Source: Duncaniella sp. (GTDB taxonomy: Bacteria; Bacteroidota; Bacteroidia; Bacteroidales; Muribaculaceae). From it: a stretch of 16,944 nt of DNA. A model generated the notes under the pieces. That model was not told where the DNA came from and searched no databases. It worked only from the letters and a program-made list of their open reading frames with translations. The stretch spans positions 1 through 16,944 of the forward strand of contig NZ_JAIDEN010000155.1 in assembly GCF_029054785.1 (NCBI RefSeq). Direction: 5' to 3'. Positions 6,576 to 14,783 of the stretch are shown in pieces (within the stretch, counting starts at the first letter, position 1; the number at the start of each line of letters is the position of its first letter). The position numbers and the translations under genes were made by a program.

Positions 6576-7772
6576 TTATTTCAGAGTCGCGAGAGTCTCG
6601 GCGATACGGCGCATGGCTTCGCGGAGATTGTCGTCGGAAGTGGCATAGCTCAGGCGGATGTAGCCTTCCATGCCGAATGCGCCGCCGTCGACTGTGGCCA
6701 CATGGCCTTTCTCAAGGAGATACATTGCCAGGTCGGCGGACGAGCTGATTGTCTGGCCTTCAGGAGTGGTCTTTCCGACGTAGGCGCTGACTTCGGGGAA
6801 CAGATAGAACGCGCCCTGCGGACGATTGACTTTCAGACCGGGGATCTGCGAAGCGAGTTCCACCACAAGGTTGCGGCGGCGCTCAAACGCCTTGTTCATC
6901 TCTGCGATGCAGCCCTGCGGACCGTTATAGGCGGCTTCGGCAGCCTTTTGGGCAATCGAAGAGGCATTCGATGTGTACTGACCCTGGAGTTTGGTGACGG
7001 CCTTTGCAAGCCACTGGGGAGCGGCGCAATAGCCGATACGCCATCCGGTCATGGCATAGGCCTTGGAAACACCGTTGATGATGATGGTGCGGTCAGCGAT
7101 TTCAGGGAATGAGGCAAGCGAGGTGAAGGATCCGGTGAAGTTGATGTGTTCGTAGATCTCATCGGCAAGCACGAGGATCTGCGGATGCTTTGCAAGCACA
7201 GAGACAAGTCCCTGAAGCTCTTCACGCGAGTAGATGCTGCCGGTCGGATTGGAGGGCGAGCACAGAAGGATCATGCGTGTGGCCGGAGTGATGGCAGCTT
7301 CGAGCTGTGCGGGAGTGATCTTGAAATCCTGATTGATATCGGCCTGAACCTCGACGGTTGTTCCGCCTGCGAGTTTCACCATCTCGACATAGCTTACCCA
7401 TGCCGGCATGGGGATAATCACCTCATCGCCGGGATTGATTGAGGCGAGGATCACATTGCAGAGTGCCTGCTTGGCACCGTTTGACACCACGATCTGCTCA
7501 GGAGCATAGCTGACACCGTTTTCACGCGAGAGCTTCTCGGACACGGCCTTGCGCAGCGACATGTAGCCGGGCACCGGAGTGTAGAAAGTGAAATTCTCGT
7601 CAATGGCACGTTTGGCGGCATCCTTGATATGGGCCGGAGTTTCGAAATCGGGTTCGCCGACTGAAAGATTGATCACATCGACTCCCTGAGCTTTGAGCTC
7701 GTTGCTTTTTTGCGACATGGCCAGTGTGGCCGATGGTGCGAGCGCCTGCACGCGGTCTGAAATGTGGGTCAT
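6576..7772 (-). CDS. Class I PLP-dependent aminotransferase, probably aspartate aminotransferase
   Basis: It transfers the amino group of aspartate (or a related amino acid) to 2-oxoglutarate using pyridoxal phosphate. The 398 residues match subfamily I-gamma aspartate aminotransferases of bacteria. Visible landmarks are NLSVGEPDF (35-43), SNPTG with Asn175, LADEIYEH with Asp204 and Tyr207 holding the PLP ring, SKAYAMTGWRIGY with Lys237 as the Schiff-base lysine, and the C-terminal YIRLSYA whose Arg binds the substrate carboxylate. It is the first gene of a unit with tyrS. A TATCTTTG box at 7848-7841 and a perfect hairpin in the leader lie upstream. Exact specificity (aspartate, tyrosine or prephenate) cannot be fixed from sequence alone. 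Confidence 0.93.
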   Translation of the reverse strand: MTHISDRVQALAPSATLAMSQKSNELKAQGVDVINLSVGEPDFETPAHIKDAAKRAIDENFTFYTPVPGYMSLRKAVSEKLSRENGVSYAPEQIVVSNGAKQALCNVILASINPGDEVIIPMPAWVSYVEMVKLAGGTTVEVQADINQDFKITPAQLEAAITPATRMILLCSPSNPTGSIYSREELQGLVSVLAKHPQILVLADEIYEHINFTGSFTSLASFPEIADRTIIINGVSKAYAMTGWRIGYCAAPQWLAKAVTKLQGQYTSNASSIAQKAAEAAYNGPQGCIAEMNKAFERRRNLVVELASQIPGLKVNRPQGAFYLFPEVSAYVGKTTPEGQTISSSADLAMYLLEKGHVATVDGGAFGMEGYIRLSYATSDDNLREAMRRIAETLATLK

Positions 7773-7806
7773 TATGAGCTATGTTTAATGGTTATGTTAT
7801 TATAAA

Positions 7807-7826
7807 AGGTTGTTTAATAACAACCT
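7807..7826 (-). promoter_or_regulatory. Leader hairpin before the aminotransferase gene
   Basis: AGGTTGTT-(TTAA/TAAT)-AACAACCT is a perfect 8-bp stem with a 4-nt loop, 34 nt before the ATG and inside the predicted leader. It has no T-run in the direction of transcription, so it is more likely an mRNA-stabilising hairpin or protein site than a terminator. Confidence 0.4.
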
Positions 7827-7840
7827 ATGATCTCTTGGTG

Positions 7841-7848
7841 CAAAGATA
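7841..7848 (-). promoter_or_regulatory. -7 box of the aminotransferase-tyrS unit (TATCTTTG)
   Basis: On the minus strand TATCTTTG matches TAnnTTTG. The -33 region has no good TTG. The start is expected near 7835, giving a leader of about 60 nt. Confidence 0.6.
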
Positions 7849-7873
7849 CGGATATTTGCCGAATTATCAGAGT

Positions 7874-7909
7874 AAAAAAACGTGCCGGACGAAAAATCCG
7901 GCACATTTT
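7874..7909 (-). terminator. Terminator after rnfC, bidirectional
   Basis: GTGCCGGA (7882-7889) pairs perfectly with TCCGGCAC (7897-7904). Seven A precede and five T follow on the plus strand, so minus-strand transcripts end in a run of T. It lies about 57 bp after the rnfC stop. Confidence 0.85.
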
Positions 7910-7960
7910 TAAATCTTATTTGCAGGCAATCCGCGAAAAGCTGCGTCAGCCTGTGGCGAA

Positions 7961-9307
7961 TCACGCTTTTTTTGCGGCGGCGCGGGCTCTCATCGCTGCC
8001 ATCACTTTCTGCTTGCCGAGGCGGACATAGTCTGCCACAGGACGCGAAGCGGGACAGGCGTAGCTGCATGAGCCGCACTCGATACAGTTGGCAACCTTGT
8101 GGGTTTCTACCTCATCCCATTCTTTCAGACGCGAGAGGGTTGCGAGCAGGAAGGGTTCGAGGCCCATCGGGCAGGCGTCTGAACAGCGTCCGCAGCGGAT
8201 ACAGTTTTCAACCGGACGGCGGTGGGCATAGCGCTTGTCAAGAAGGATTCCCGAAGTGCCTTTGATCATCGGTGTCTGGAGCGTGGAGGCTGTACGGCCC
8301 ATCATAGGACCGCCGATGATGATCTTTTCAGGCTCTTCCAGACCTTCGGTGAGAGTTGCGAGAATCGTTCCGAAAGGCACACGGAGATTGCGTCCGTTGT
8401 TGCCGTCGTGGAGGGTGAGCACACGGTCCATGAGCGGTTCGCCGAGCACAACAGCACGGTAGACGGCATAGGCTGTGGCCACGTTCTGAACGATGGCGCC
8501 GGTGGCGATAGGAAGACCGCCCGACGGCACTTCCTTGCCGATGACTGCCTCGATGAGCTGCTTTTCACCGCCCTGAGGATATTTCACCTTCATGGGCATC
8601 ACTTCGATTCCCGACACTGTCGAGGCTGCCTGGGTGAGGGCCTCGATGGCTTCGGGCTTGTTGTTTTCGACTGCGATCACACCGCGGCTGACACCTGCGG
8701 CTTTCATCAGAAGGCTGACACCTTTGACGATCTCGCGGGGATTCTCGCGCATGAGCATATCGTCACATGACAGACAGGGCTCACACTCTGCTGCGTTGAT
8801 GATGACTACCTCAGCCTTGGATCCGGGAGGGGGCGAGAGTTTTACGTGGCAGGGGAAGGTCGCACCACCGAGACCGACGATACCTGCGTTCTTGATGATG
8901 TCGATTATGGCTTTGCCGTCGAGGGCTGCAAGTTCGGCTTCGCTGCGGGCCGGAGTCTCACGCTGCTGGAGAGCCTGCGCGTCAGCCTCGCGGTCTGCTT
9001 CGTCGCTCTTGATGTAGATGGCCTCGACCGGAAGTCCCTGAGGATTGCGGCAGACGTCGATCTTCACCACGGTTCCGGAGATCGGAGTGTGGATGGGTGC
9101 GGAGACAAAACCACCCGGCTCGGCCACCATGTCGCCGCGCTTTACCTTGTCGCCTTTCTTGACTATTGGTTTTGCCGGGGCACCGATGTGCTGTGCAACC
9201 GGAAGTACAACCTCGACGGGGAGTGGCATGTTTTCAATCGGCTTGCCTGCCGCTATCTTGTTTTCGGCGGGATGAATGCCGCCAATTTTAAACGTATGGA
9301 GTTTCAT
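7961..9307 (-). CDS. rnfC: Electron transport complex subunit RnfC (ion-translocating ferredoxin:NAD+ oxidoreductase)
   Basis: RnfC is the peripheral subunit of the Rnf complex. It binds FMN and NADH and passes electrons between NAD(H) and the RnfB ferredoxin domains at the inner membrane. The 448-residue chain has an N-terminal barrel-sandwich domain (to ~100), then the NADH/FMN-binding fold with GLGGATFP (145-152) and NAAECEPCLSCDD (171-183). The C-terminal ferredoxin domain carries two 4Fe-4S motifs: Cys369, 372, 375, 379 and Cys408, 411, 414, 418. All ligands are present. The start codon lies 4 nt after the rnfB stop, so the two are translationally close. A terminator follows, and the usual rnfD, G, E and A do not. 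Confidence 0.95.
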   Translation of the reverse strand: MKLHTFKIGGIHPAENKIAAGKPIENMPLPVEVVLPVAQHIGAPAKPIVKKGDKVKRGDMVAEPGGFVSAPIHTPISGTVVKIDVCRNPQGLPVEAIYIKSDEADREADAQALQQRETPARSEAELAALDGKAIIDIIKNAGIVGLGGATFPCHVKLSPPPGSKAEVVIINAAECEPCLSCDDMLMRENPREIVKGVSLLMKAAGVSRGVIAVENNKPEAIEALTQAASTVSGIEVMPMKVKYPQGGEKQLIEAVIGKEVPSGGLPIATGAIVQNVATAYAVYRAVVLGEPLMDRVLTLHDGNNGRNLRVPFGTILATLTEGLEEPEKIIIGGPMMGRTASTLQTPMIKGTSGILLDKRYAHRRPVENCIRCGRCSDACPMGLEPFLLATLSRLKEWDEVETHKVANCIECGSCSYACPASRPVADYVRLGKQKVMAAMRARAAAKKA

Positions 9308-9311
9308 GGTT

Positions 9312-10205
9312 TCAAGCGGGGGTTTCTTCGGTTTTAGGTTTCGCTGCGGCGGCCACAGGTTTGGCTTCTGCGGCAGGAGCGGCCTTCTTCACGGGGAAGT
9401 TCACTGCATGGATAGCATGGGTCGGGCAGACATCCACACACTTGCGGCAAAGCTTGCACTTCTCGTAGTCGATATATGAAAGGTTGTTCGCAATGGTGAT
9501 GGCTTCGTGTGTACACTCCTTGGCACACTTCGAGCAGCCGATGCAGGCAACCTTACATTCTTTCATCGCAAGCGCGCCTTTTTCCTTGTTGGAGCAGGCT
9601 ACGTAGACTCTCATGCCGCGCGGACCCTTGAAGCGGAGTTCGATGACCGAGCGGGGGCAGGCCTTGACACAGGCGCCACAGCCCACACACTTGTCTTCGA
9701 TGACTTCGGGCAAGCCGGTTTCGAGATTCATTTTCATCGCGCCGTAAGGACAGGCGGTCACACAGTCGCCACAGCCGAGACATCCGTTGGGACAAGCTGA
9801 TTCGCCGGCACCGAGCGTAGCAAGCACGGCACATGAGGGAGCACCCTCGAAACGCGCCACCTGCGGACGCAGGTCACAGGTGCCGTTACATTTGAGCACG
9901 GCTATCTTCGGTTTTGACTCAGCGGCAGCCAAGCCTACGATTTCTCCGATCTGCTTCATGACAGCGCTTCCTGATGCGGGGCAGGAAAGACCGTCGAGAG
10001 TGTCTGCGCCAACACAGGCGGCTGCAAAGTCTCGACATCCGCTACGTCCGCAACCGCCACAGTTAGCTCCGGGCAGAAGGGCTTCAACTTGGTCAATGCG
10101 GGGATCTTCCTGGACATGAAAGCGCTTGGCTACTACGTAGAGCACTGCGGCGCCCACAATTCCGATAACCCCAAGAACAATAATGGAAGTTACTACAACA
10201 TTCAT
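9312..10205 (-). CDS. rnfB: Electron transport complex subunit RnfB, four-ferredoxin-cluster form
   Basis: RnfB carries electrons between soluble ferredoxin and the rest of the Rnf complex. Residues ~4-25 form one membrane helix (SIIVLGVIGIVGAAVLYVVA). The Fes domain has CGGCGRSGC with Cys49, 52, 57 and Cys75. Four 4Fe-4S ferredoxin motifs follow: Cys142-145-148-152, 173-176-179-183, 221-224-227-231 and 250-253-256-260. That is more than in the short proteobacterial RnfB and agrees with the longer form of Bacteroidetes and Clostridia. The tail (~272-297) is Lys/Ala/Pro-rich and low complexity. It follows rseC by 113 nt and precedes rnfC by 4 nt. Confidence 0.95.
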   Translation of the reverse strand: MNVVVTSIIVLGVIGIVGAAVLYVVAKRFHVQEDPRIDQVEALLPGANCGGCGRSGCRDFAAACVGADTLDGLSCPASGSAVMKQIGEIVGLAAAESKPKIAVLKCNGTCDLRPQVARFEGAPSCAVLATLGAGESACPNGCLGCGDCVTACPYGAMKMNLETGLPEVIEDKCVGCGACVKACPRSVIELRFKGPRGMRVYVACSNKEKGALAMKECKVACIGCSKCAKECTHEAITIANNLSYIDYEKCKLCRKCVDVCPTHAIHAVNFPVKKAAPAAEAKPVAAAAKPKTEETPA

Positions 10206-10318
10206 GGTAAAAAATTATAAGAGTCTGTATAACAGATATATTTTAATCAGATTCCAATATTAAGTTGTCAACATGCAAATCCATCCGAGGCAAAGCAGCC
10301 GCTATCGGACGACACATC

Positions 10319-10741
10319 TCAAAGACGTGTCACTTTCCAGCTGATTTTCTGAGCCAGCTGCCGGCGATACCGGTAGAGAAACAGATCGTAAAACATCAGC
10401 ATGGCAAACCCGATTGCGAGCGACCAGCCGCCGAGATTCGGAAATCCGAGCCGCAGACCGACCACCGAACCTCCGAACACCAACGTCGGAAGGATCAGCG
10501 CCCACCATGTGGCACGCAATGTGGAGCCTGAAGTCGCTGTGACCTCAACGCGTTCGCCGGGCGCAAAATCCGGCGCCTGAGGTGTGTCTATGGTCAGAAG
10601 CTCATGTCCGCCTCCCTTGGTGTTGCAGAGGGCGGTGATGGCGCATCCGTCACATTTACACGCTTCTTCGGTCCGAATCGTCAGCGAATCAGCGCCTACC
10701 GATTCGATCACTCCGCGGTGTGTTACATCTTCTTTGCTCAT
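10319..10741 (-). CDS. rseC: RseC/SoxR-reducing-system family protein
   Basis: A 140-residue inner-membrane protein of the RseC/MucC family. In E. coli its relatives work with Rnf-type (Rsx) proteins to keep SoxR reduced; in Bacteroidetes the gene usually opens the rnf operon. The N-terminal part is an OB-like soluble region with a cysteine cluster, CKCDGC (Cys28, 30, 33) plus Cys39, that could hold a metal or Fe-S centre. Two membrane helices follow (~79-99 and ~104-124), then a basic tail. A consensus promoter stands 33 bp upstream. The 113-nt gap to rnfB is wider than expected within a tight operon, and I see no terminator in it. Confidence 0.88.
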   Translation of the reverse strand: MSKEDVTHRGVIESVGADSLTIRTEEACKCDGCAITALCNTKGGGHELLTIDTPQAPDFAPGERVEVTATSGSTLRATWWALILPTLVFGGSVVGLRLGFPNLGGWSLAIGFAMLMFYDLFLYRYRRQLAQKISWKVTRL

Positions 10742-10773
10742 CAGATTGGATTAAATGCACTTTTATGCGTCTG

Positions 10774-10805
10774 CAAAGTTAGCGTTTTTTCACCATTCGG
10801 ACAAA
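10774..10805 (-). promoter_or_regulatory. Promoter of rseC-rnfB-rnfC (TTTG-N20-TAACTTTG)
   Basis: On the minus strand TTTG (10805-10802), a 20-nt spacer and TAACTTTG (10781-10774) match the Bacteroidetes consensus exactly. The expected start is near 10768, about 27 nt before the rseC ATG. Confidence 0.8.
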
Positions 10806-10824
10806 CAAAAATTTTCCTCCGTCC

Positions 10825-10864
10825 TTCAGGTCTCTCTGAATTAGATCCTGTTATGCCTCAGGAT
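10825..10864 (-). terminator. Possible weak terminator after the flippase gene
   Basis: Two small perfect hairpins lie in tandem: TTCAG-GTCTCT-CTGAA (10825-10840) and ATCCTG-TTATGCCT-CAGGAT (10845-10864). They lie 20-60 bp after the flippase stop. No T-run follows directly, so termination is uncertain. Confidence 0.3.
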
Positions 10865-10883
10865 AGCCTCAGGGGCGTCATCA

Positions 10884-12374
10884 TCAGCCGCGGCGGGGTA
10901 GCAGATCTTTCAGGCGGATGCGTTCGATACGCATGGCCATCAGTATGTAGCCGACGAGCAAGGGGGTGCGGATGATCATGTTGAGCCACGGGCGATGCCC
11001 GAAGGCTATCAGCTCGGCAAAGAACCACAGGACGATGGCACTGACGAAGTAGAACACCAGACGCGACACCTGATAGCCGATCGGAAATTTCACCAGCCCG
11101 ACAAAATAGCTTACGGCCATCATGGTCCCATAGCAGGCAAACGAAGCCCAGGCGCAGCCCATGTAGCCGTAGCGCGGGACGAGCACGACGTTGAGCGCCA
11201 CCGTGACCGCCAGTCCCAGCAGCGAGAACCACATTCCCCAGACCGTCTTGTCGGTGAGCTTGTACCAGAGCGAGAGATTGAAGAAGATTCCGAAGAAAAA
11301 CTCCGCGATCATGACGATCGGCACCACCTTCAGACCGCTGAAATAGCTCTCGGCTATGAAGAGCCGCAGAATATCGAGATAGAACATCACCGCAAGAAAG
11401 ATGACCATCGCGAAGATGACAAAATATTTCATAGCGTCGCGGTAGCTTTGCATCCGGTCTTCACCCTTGTCCTTGGCTTTTGCAAAGATAAACGGCTCGT
11501 AGGCGAAGCGGAAGGCCTGGATGAACATGACCATCACAATGGCTATCTTGATATTGGCCCCGTAGATGCCAAGCTGCGACATCGCCTCGGCCTTGTCAGG
11601 GTAAAGTTCCGGGAAAAGGATCGAATAGAGCGTACTGTTCATGATTCCTGCCACTCCGAGCACCAGGAGCGGTGCCGAATAGGCGATCATCTCTCGCCAC
11701 AGACGCGGATTGAACCGCCATCTGAATCCGCGGAGTTCGGGCAGCAGAAGGATCATGGTGACAGCCGAGCTGACAAGATTGGCCATGAAGATATAGCCGA
11801 TTCCGAAATCAGGATCATAGAACCACGCGATCCACCCCGGCGCCTGGGTCCACAGCCAGGGACAGATCAGAATGAAGAAGAGGTTAAGCCCGATGTTGAG
11901 TCCGATGTTGACCAGACGCAACAGCGCGAAACGCATGGGGCGTTTGCGGAAACGCAGATAGGAGAAGGGTAGACAGCAGAAAGCGTCGATGGCAACCGTC
12001 AGGGCCATCATGACCACATAACTTTCATTGCCTCCGCAGTGGACGGCCTCACTGATCGGGCCGAGCATTGCAAAGACCAGCGCCATGAACGCCGTCGAAC
12101 TGACCGCAAGCGAGGTCAGCGAGGTCGAGTAGACCTCCATCGGATCCTTGTAGCGCTCATGGTTGGCGAAGCGGAAGAATCCGGTCTCCATTCCGTAGGT
12201 CAGAATGATCAGCGCCAGTGCGACGATAGAATATATTAAGGTGACGAGGCCGTATTCAGCCGCGGGAAACATGCGGGTGTAGAGCGGCACAAGACACCAG
12301 TTGAGGAAGCGTCCGATGATGCTGCTCAGTCCATAGATAGCCGTATCTTTGGCCAGCGATTTGATTCCTGCCAT
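10884..12374 (-). CDS. Polysaccharide / lipid-linked oligosaccharide flippase (Wzx-like, MATE/MVF superfamily)
   Basis: A 496-residue inner-membrane protein with about 12-14 predicted helices. It would flip lipid-linked sugar units across the membrane for envelope polysaccharide or O-antigen synthesis. The N-terminus (SLAKDTAIYGLSSIIGRFLNW) and the paired-helix organisation (LVPLYTRMFPAAEYGLVTLIYS) are typical of the oligosaccharide flippase family. Positively charged loops such as FRKRPMRF (141-148) fit a cytoplasmic side. It follows ruvB by 94 nt on the same strand and may share its transcript. No glycosyltransferase or other capsule gene is nearby, which argues for a core envelope role rather than a capsule locus. 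The substrate is unknown. Confidence 0.85.
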   Translation of the reverse strand: MAGIKSLAKDTAIYGLSSIIGRFLNWCLVPLYTRMFPAAEYGLVTLIYSIVALALIILTYGMETGFFRFANHERYKDPMEVYSTSLTSLAVSSTAFMALVFAMLGPISEAVHCGGNESYVVMMALTVAIDAFCCLPFSYLRFRKRPMRFALLRLVNIGLNIGLNLFFILICPWLWTQAPGWIAWFYDPDFGIGYIFMANLVSSAVTMILLLPELRGFRWRFNPRLWREMIAYSAPLLVLGVAGIMNSTLYSILFPELYPDKAEAMSQLGIYGANIKIAIVMVMFIQAFRFAYEPFIFAKAKDKGEDRMQSYRDAMKYFVIFAMVIFLAVMFYLDILRLFIAESYFSGLKVVPIVMIAEFFFGIFFNLSLWYKLTDKTVWGMWFSLLGLAVTVALNVVLVPRYGYMGCAWASFACYGTMMAVSYFVGLVKFPIGYQVSRLVFYFVSAIVLWFFAELIAFGHRPWLNMIIRTPLLVGYILMAMRIERIRLKDLLPRRG

Positions 12375-12468
12375 TTTTTTGCAGTGATAAGTGACTGTTG
12401 CGAGGGGTGTTCAATAAAGCGACCTCTCAATTGGAGTTATTTTTGAAGAGTCAGGACGGAATTTGTCC

Positions 12469-13485
12469 TCAGAACAGCGAGCCCATCGCCGTCGGCGGAT
12501 TGAGGTGAAGATGAGTGTAGGCAAGCGATGTGACCTCGCGTCCGCGCGGAGTGCGCCGCAGGAAGCCTTCCATGATGAGGAAAGGCTCGTAGACCTCCTC
12601 GATGGTGTCCTGCTCCTCGCCGATGGCTGTCGCAATCGTGGAAAGTCCGACCGGTCCGCCTTCAAACTTATGGATCATGGTCAGCAGCAGCTTGTGGTCC
12701 ATCTCGTCAAGTCCGTATCGGTCGATGTTGAGAGCTTCCAGCGCAAAACGGGCAATCTCCAGATCAATCTCGCCGGTGCCCTTGACCTGGGCGAAGTCGC
12801 GCACACGCCGCAAGAGCGAATTGGCTATTCGGGGGGTCCCGCGGCTGCGCATGGCGATTTCGTGGGCCGCCTCGGCGCTGCACTTCACTCCGAGGAGCGC
12901 CGCAGAGCGCAGGATGATCCGTTCGAGCACTTCATGACTGTAATATTCCAGATGGCAGTTGATGCCGAAGCGGGCGCGCATCGGGGCCGTCAGCATTCCT
13001 GAACGGGTTGTGGCGCCGACAAGCGTAAACGGCGAAAGCGACAGCTGGACAGAACGGGCGCCGGGGCCCTTGTCGATCATGATGTCTATCCGGTAGTCCT
13101 CCATCGCGGAATAGAGATACTCCTCAACCACGCGGCTCAGCCGGTGGATCTCGTCGATAAAAAGCACATCATTCTCCTCCAGCGAGGTCAGAATCCCGGC
13201 CAGATCGCCCGGTTTGTCAAGAACCGGACCGGAAGTAACCTTGAAGTTGACACCGAGCTCGTTGGCGATGATGCCGGCGAGAGTGGTCTTTCCAAGCCCC
13301 GGAGGGCCGAAGAGCAACAAATGGTCAAGAGCCTCGCCTCGCATCCGTGCGGCCTGCACGAACACCTTGAGGTTTTCAACCACCTTTTCCTGACCGTTGA
13401 AACCGTCGAAATATGAAGGGCGCAGCGCTCTTTCGAACTCCTTGTCGGCACTGCCGCGGTCGTGTATGTCGAATTCATTTTCCAT
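12469..13485 (-). CDS. ruvB: Holliday junction branch migration ATPase RuvB
   Basis: RuvB is the hexameric AAA+ motor that, with RuvA, drives branch migration of Holliday junctions during recombinational repair. All 338 residues are present. Walker A is GPPGLGKTT (60-68), Walker B is LFIDEIH (108-114), and GATTRSG (157-163) is the sensor/arginine region. The C-terminal winged helix (GLDEMDHKLLLTMIHKFEGG onward) binds DNA. The gene is divergent from the ROK kinase. An imperfect -7 box, GATCTTTG (13531-13524, minus strand), may drive it; its -33 element is not convincing. Confidence 0.98.
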   Translation of the reverse strand: MENEFDIHDRGSADKEFERALRPSYFDGFNGQEKVVENLKVFVQAARMRGEALDHLLLFGPPGLGKTTLAGIIANELGVNFKVTSGPVLDKPGDLAGILTSLEENDVLFIDEIHRLSRVVEEYLYSAMEDYRIDIMIDKGPGARSVQLSLSPFTLVGATTRSGMLTAPMRARFGINCHLEYYSHEVLERIILRSAALLGVKCSAEAAHEIAMRSRGTPRIANSLLRRVRDFAQVKGTGEIDLEIARFALEALNIDRYGLDEMDHKLLLTMIHKFEGGPVGLSTIATAIGEEQDTIEEVYEPFLIMEGFLRRTPRGREVTSLAYTHLHLNPPTAMGSLF

Positions 13486-13639
13486 GAGATGACAAAATTA
13501 GAAAATTTCCATGAATTTTGCGCCAAAGATCCGCGTCTTAAACTCATCACGCTCCAATAGCCGCACCCTCGTTGACAAAATCAACAAAATTTGCATAAGT
13601 TTTAACACTTCGTAATAAGTTTAAGTCACTTCAATGTCT

Positions 13640-13647
13640 TATCTTTG
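13640..13647 (+). promoter_or_regulatory. -7 box of the ROK kinase gene (TATCTTTG)
   Basis: TATCTTTG matches TAnnTTTG and predicts a start near 13654 and a leader of about 50 nt. There is no good TTG at the usual -33 distance. Confidence 0.6.
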
Positions 13648-13705
13648 TGCTTAAATCAATTCAAAAGTCTAATCCTTATACTCAACCAATCCAATCTTAA
13701 ACGCA

Positions 13706-14686
13706 ATGAGCAAACCATACGTTGTGGGTATCGACATAGGCGGTACCAATACAGTCTTCGGCATTGTCGACGCCCGCGGTGTCGTGATAGCCAGTTCTTC
13801 TATCAAGACTCTGAAACACGCTGACATCAACGCTTATCTTGACGAACTTTACAATGAGGTGACCCGCCTGCTGGTGGCCAACGACGCCGTTGACAAGGTC
13901 CACGGCATCGGCATCGGCGCACCCAACGCCAACTATTATACAGGAATGATCGAGAAACTCGTCAACATTCCCTGGCCCACTCCTCTGCCTCTGGCCCAGA
14001 TGGTGAGCGAGAAATTCGGAATCCCCGTAGCCATCACCAACGACGCCAACGCCGCCGCAATCGGCGAGATGACCTACGGCGCCGCCCGCGGTCTCAAGGA
14101 TTTCATCATGATCACTCTCGGAACAGGTGTCGGCAGCGGCATCGTCATCAACGGTCAGCTTGTCTACGGCCACGACGGCTTTGCCGGCGAACTCGGCCAC
14201 ACGATCATGAAGCGCAACAACGGTCGTCTCTGCGGCTGCGGTCGCACAGGCTGTCTTGAAGCCTACTGCTCGGCATCGGGTGTGGCCCGCACGGCCCGCG
14301 AATTCCTTGAAATCCGCACCGAACCTTCGGCACTCCGCTCGATTCCCATCGAAGAGATCACTTCGAAAGATGTATATGACGCAGCCGTAGCCGGCGACAA
14401 GCTCGCAAACGAAATCTTCGAATATACCGGCAACATCCTCGGCGAAGCCTTTGCGGAATTCACTGTCTTCTCTTCGCCCCAGGCCATCATCCTCTTCGGC
14501 GGTCTGGCCAAATCCGGCGACCTGCTTCTCCGCCCGCTGCGCGAGTCAATGGAGAAAAACATGTATCCTGCATTCAAGGGCAAAGTGCAGATCCTCCTCT
14601 CCGAACTCAAGGATGCTGACGCAGCCGTCCTTGGCGCAAGCGCTCTCGGCTGGGAAGCCAAGCCCCTCGGAGCACCCCAAGCCTGA
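13706..14686 (+). CDS. ROK-family sugar kinase, probably glucokinase
   Basis: It should phosphorylate glucose (or a related hexose such as an N-acetylated sugar) with ATP, at the entry to glycolysis. The 326 residues hold the phosphate-binding DIGGTN (10-15), the catalytic Asp113 in TNDANAAAIGE, a second phosphate loop LGTGVGSG (138-145), and the sugar/zinc region with GELGH (161-165) followed by CGCGRTGCLE. His165, Cys176, Cys178 and Cys183 form the ROK zinc site. There is no N-terminal helix-turn-helix, so this is a kinase and not a ROK repressor. It is monocistronic, with its own -7 box upstream and a perfect 13-bp terminator downstream. Confidence 0.92.
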   Translation: MSKPYVVGIDIGGTNTVFGIVDARGVVIASSSIKTLKHADINAYLDELYNEVTRLLVANDAVDKVHGIGIGAPNANYYTGMIEKLVNIPWPTPLPLAQMVSEKFGIPVAITNDANAAAIGEMTYGAARGLKDFIMITLGTGVGSGIVINGQLVYGHDGFAGELGHTIMKRNNGRLCGCGRTGCLEAYCSASGVARTAREFLEIRTEPSALRSIPIEEITSKDVYDAAVAGDKLANEIFEYTGNILGEAFAEFTVFSSPQAIILFGGLAKSGDLLLRPLRESMEKNMYPAFKGKVQILLSELKDADAAVLGASALGWEAKPLGAPQA

Positions 14687-14714
14687 TACGGATCTCATCC
14701 GCAACAATACTGAC

Positions 14715-14760
14715 AAAGGACGCAAACCGACAGACTGTCTCGTTTGCGTCCTTTCTGTTT
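14715..14760 (+). terminator. Terminator of the ROK kinase gene
   Basis: AAAGGACGCAAAC (14715-14727) pairs perfectly over 13 bp with 14742-14754, with a 14-nt loop, and CTGTTTT follows. It separates the kinase from the converging gene that ends at 14784. Confidence 0.85.
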
Positions 14761-14783
14761 TCGCTATATCTGACTCAAAAAAA

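Noticed and set aside
5606..6748. Two overlapping plus-strand frames of 205 and 165 codons
   Set aside because: They lie opposite tyrS, which has HIGH and KFGKT motifs; their predicted products are Gly/His/Cys-rich without family features.
7874..7909. Hairpin as part of a riboswitch for the aminotransferase gene
   Set aside because: It lies upstream of the predicted transcription start of that gene and has A- and T-tracts on both sides, so it is the rnfC terminator.
8222..9337. Several plus-strand frames opposite rnfC
   Set aside because: They are shadows of rnfC, whose Fe-S and flavin motifs are all intact.
10995..11972. 325-codon open frame on the plus strand
   Set aside because: It is antisense to the flippase gene, has an unnatural composition very rich in His, Asp, Glu and Arg, and matches no family; it results from GC-rich codon use of the real gene.
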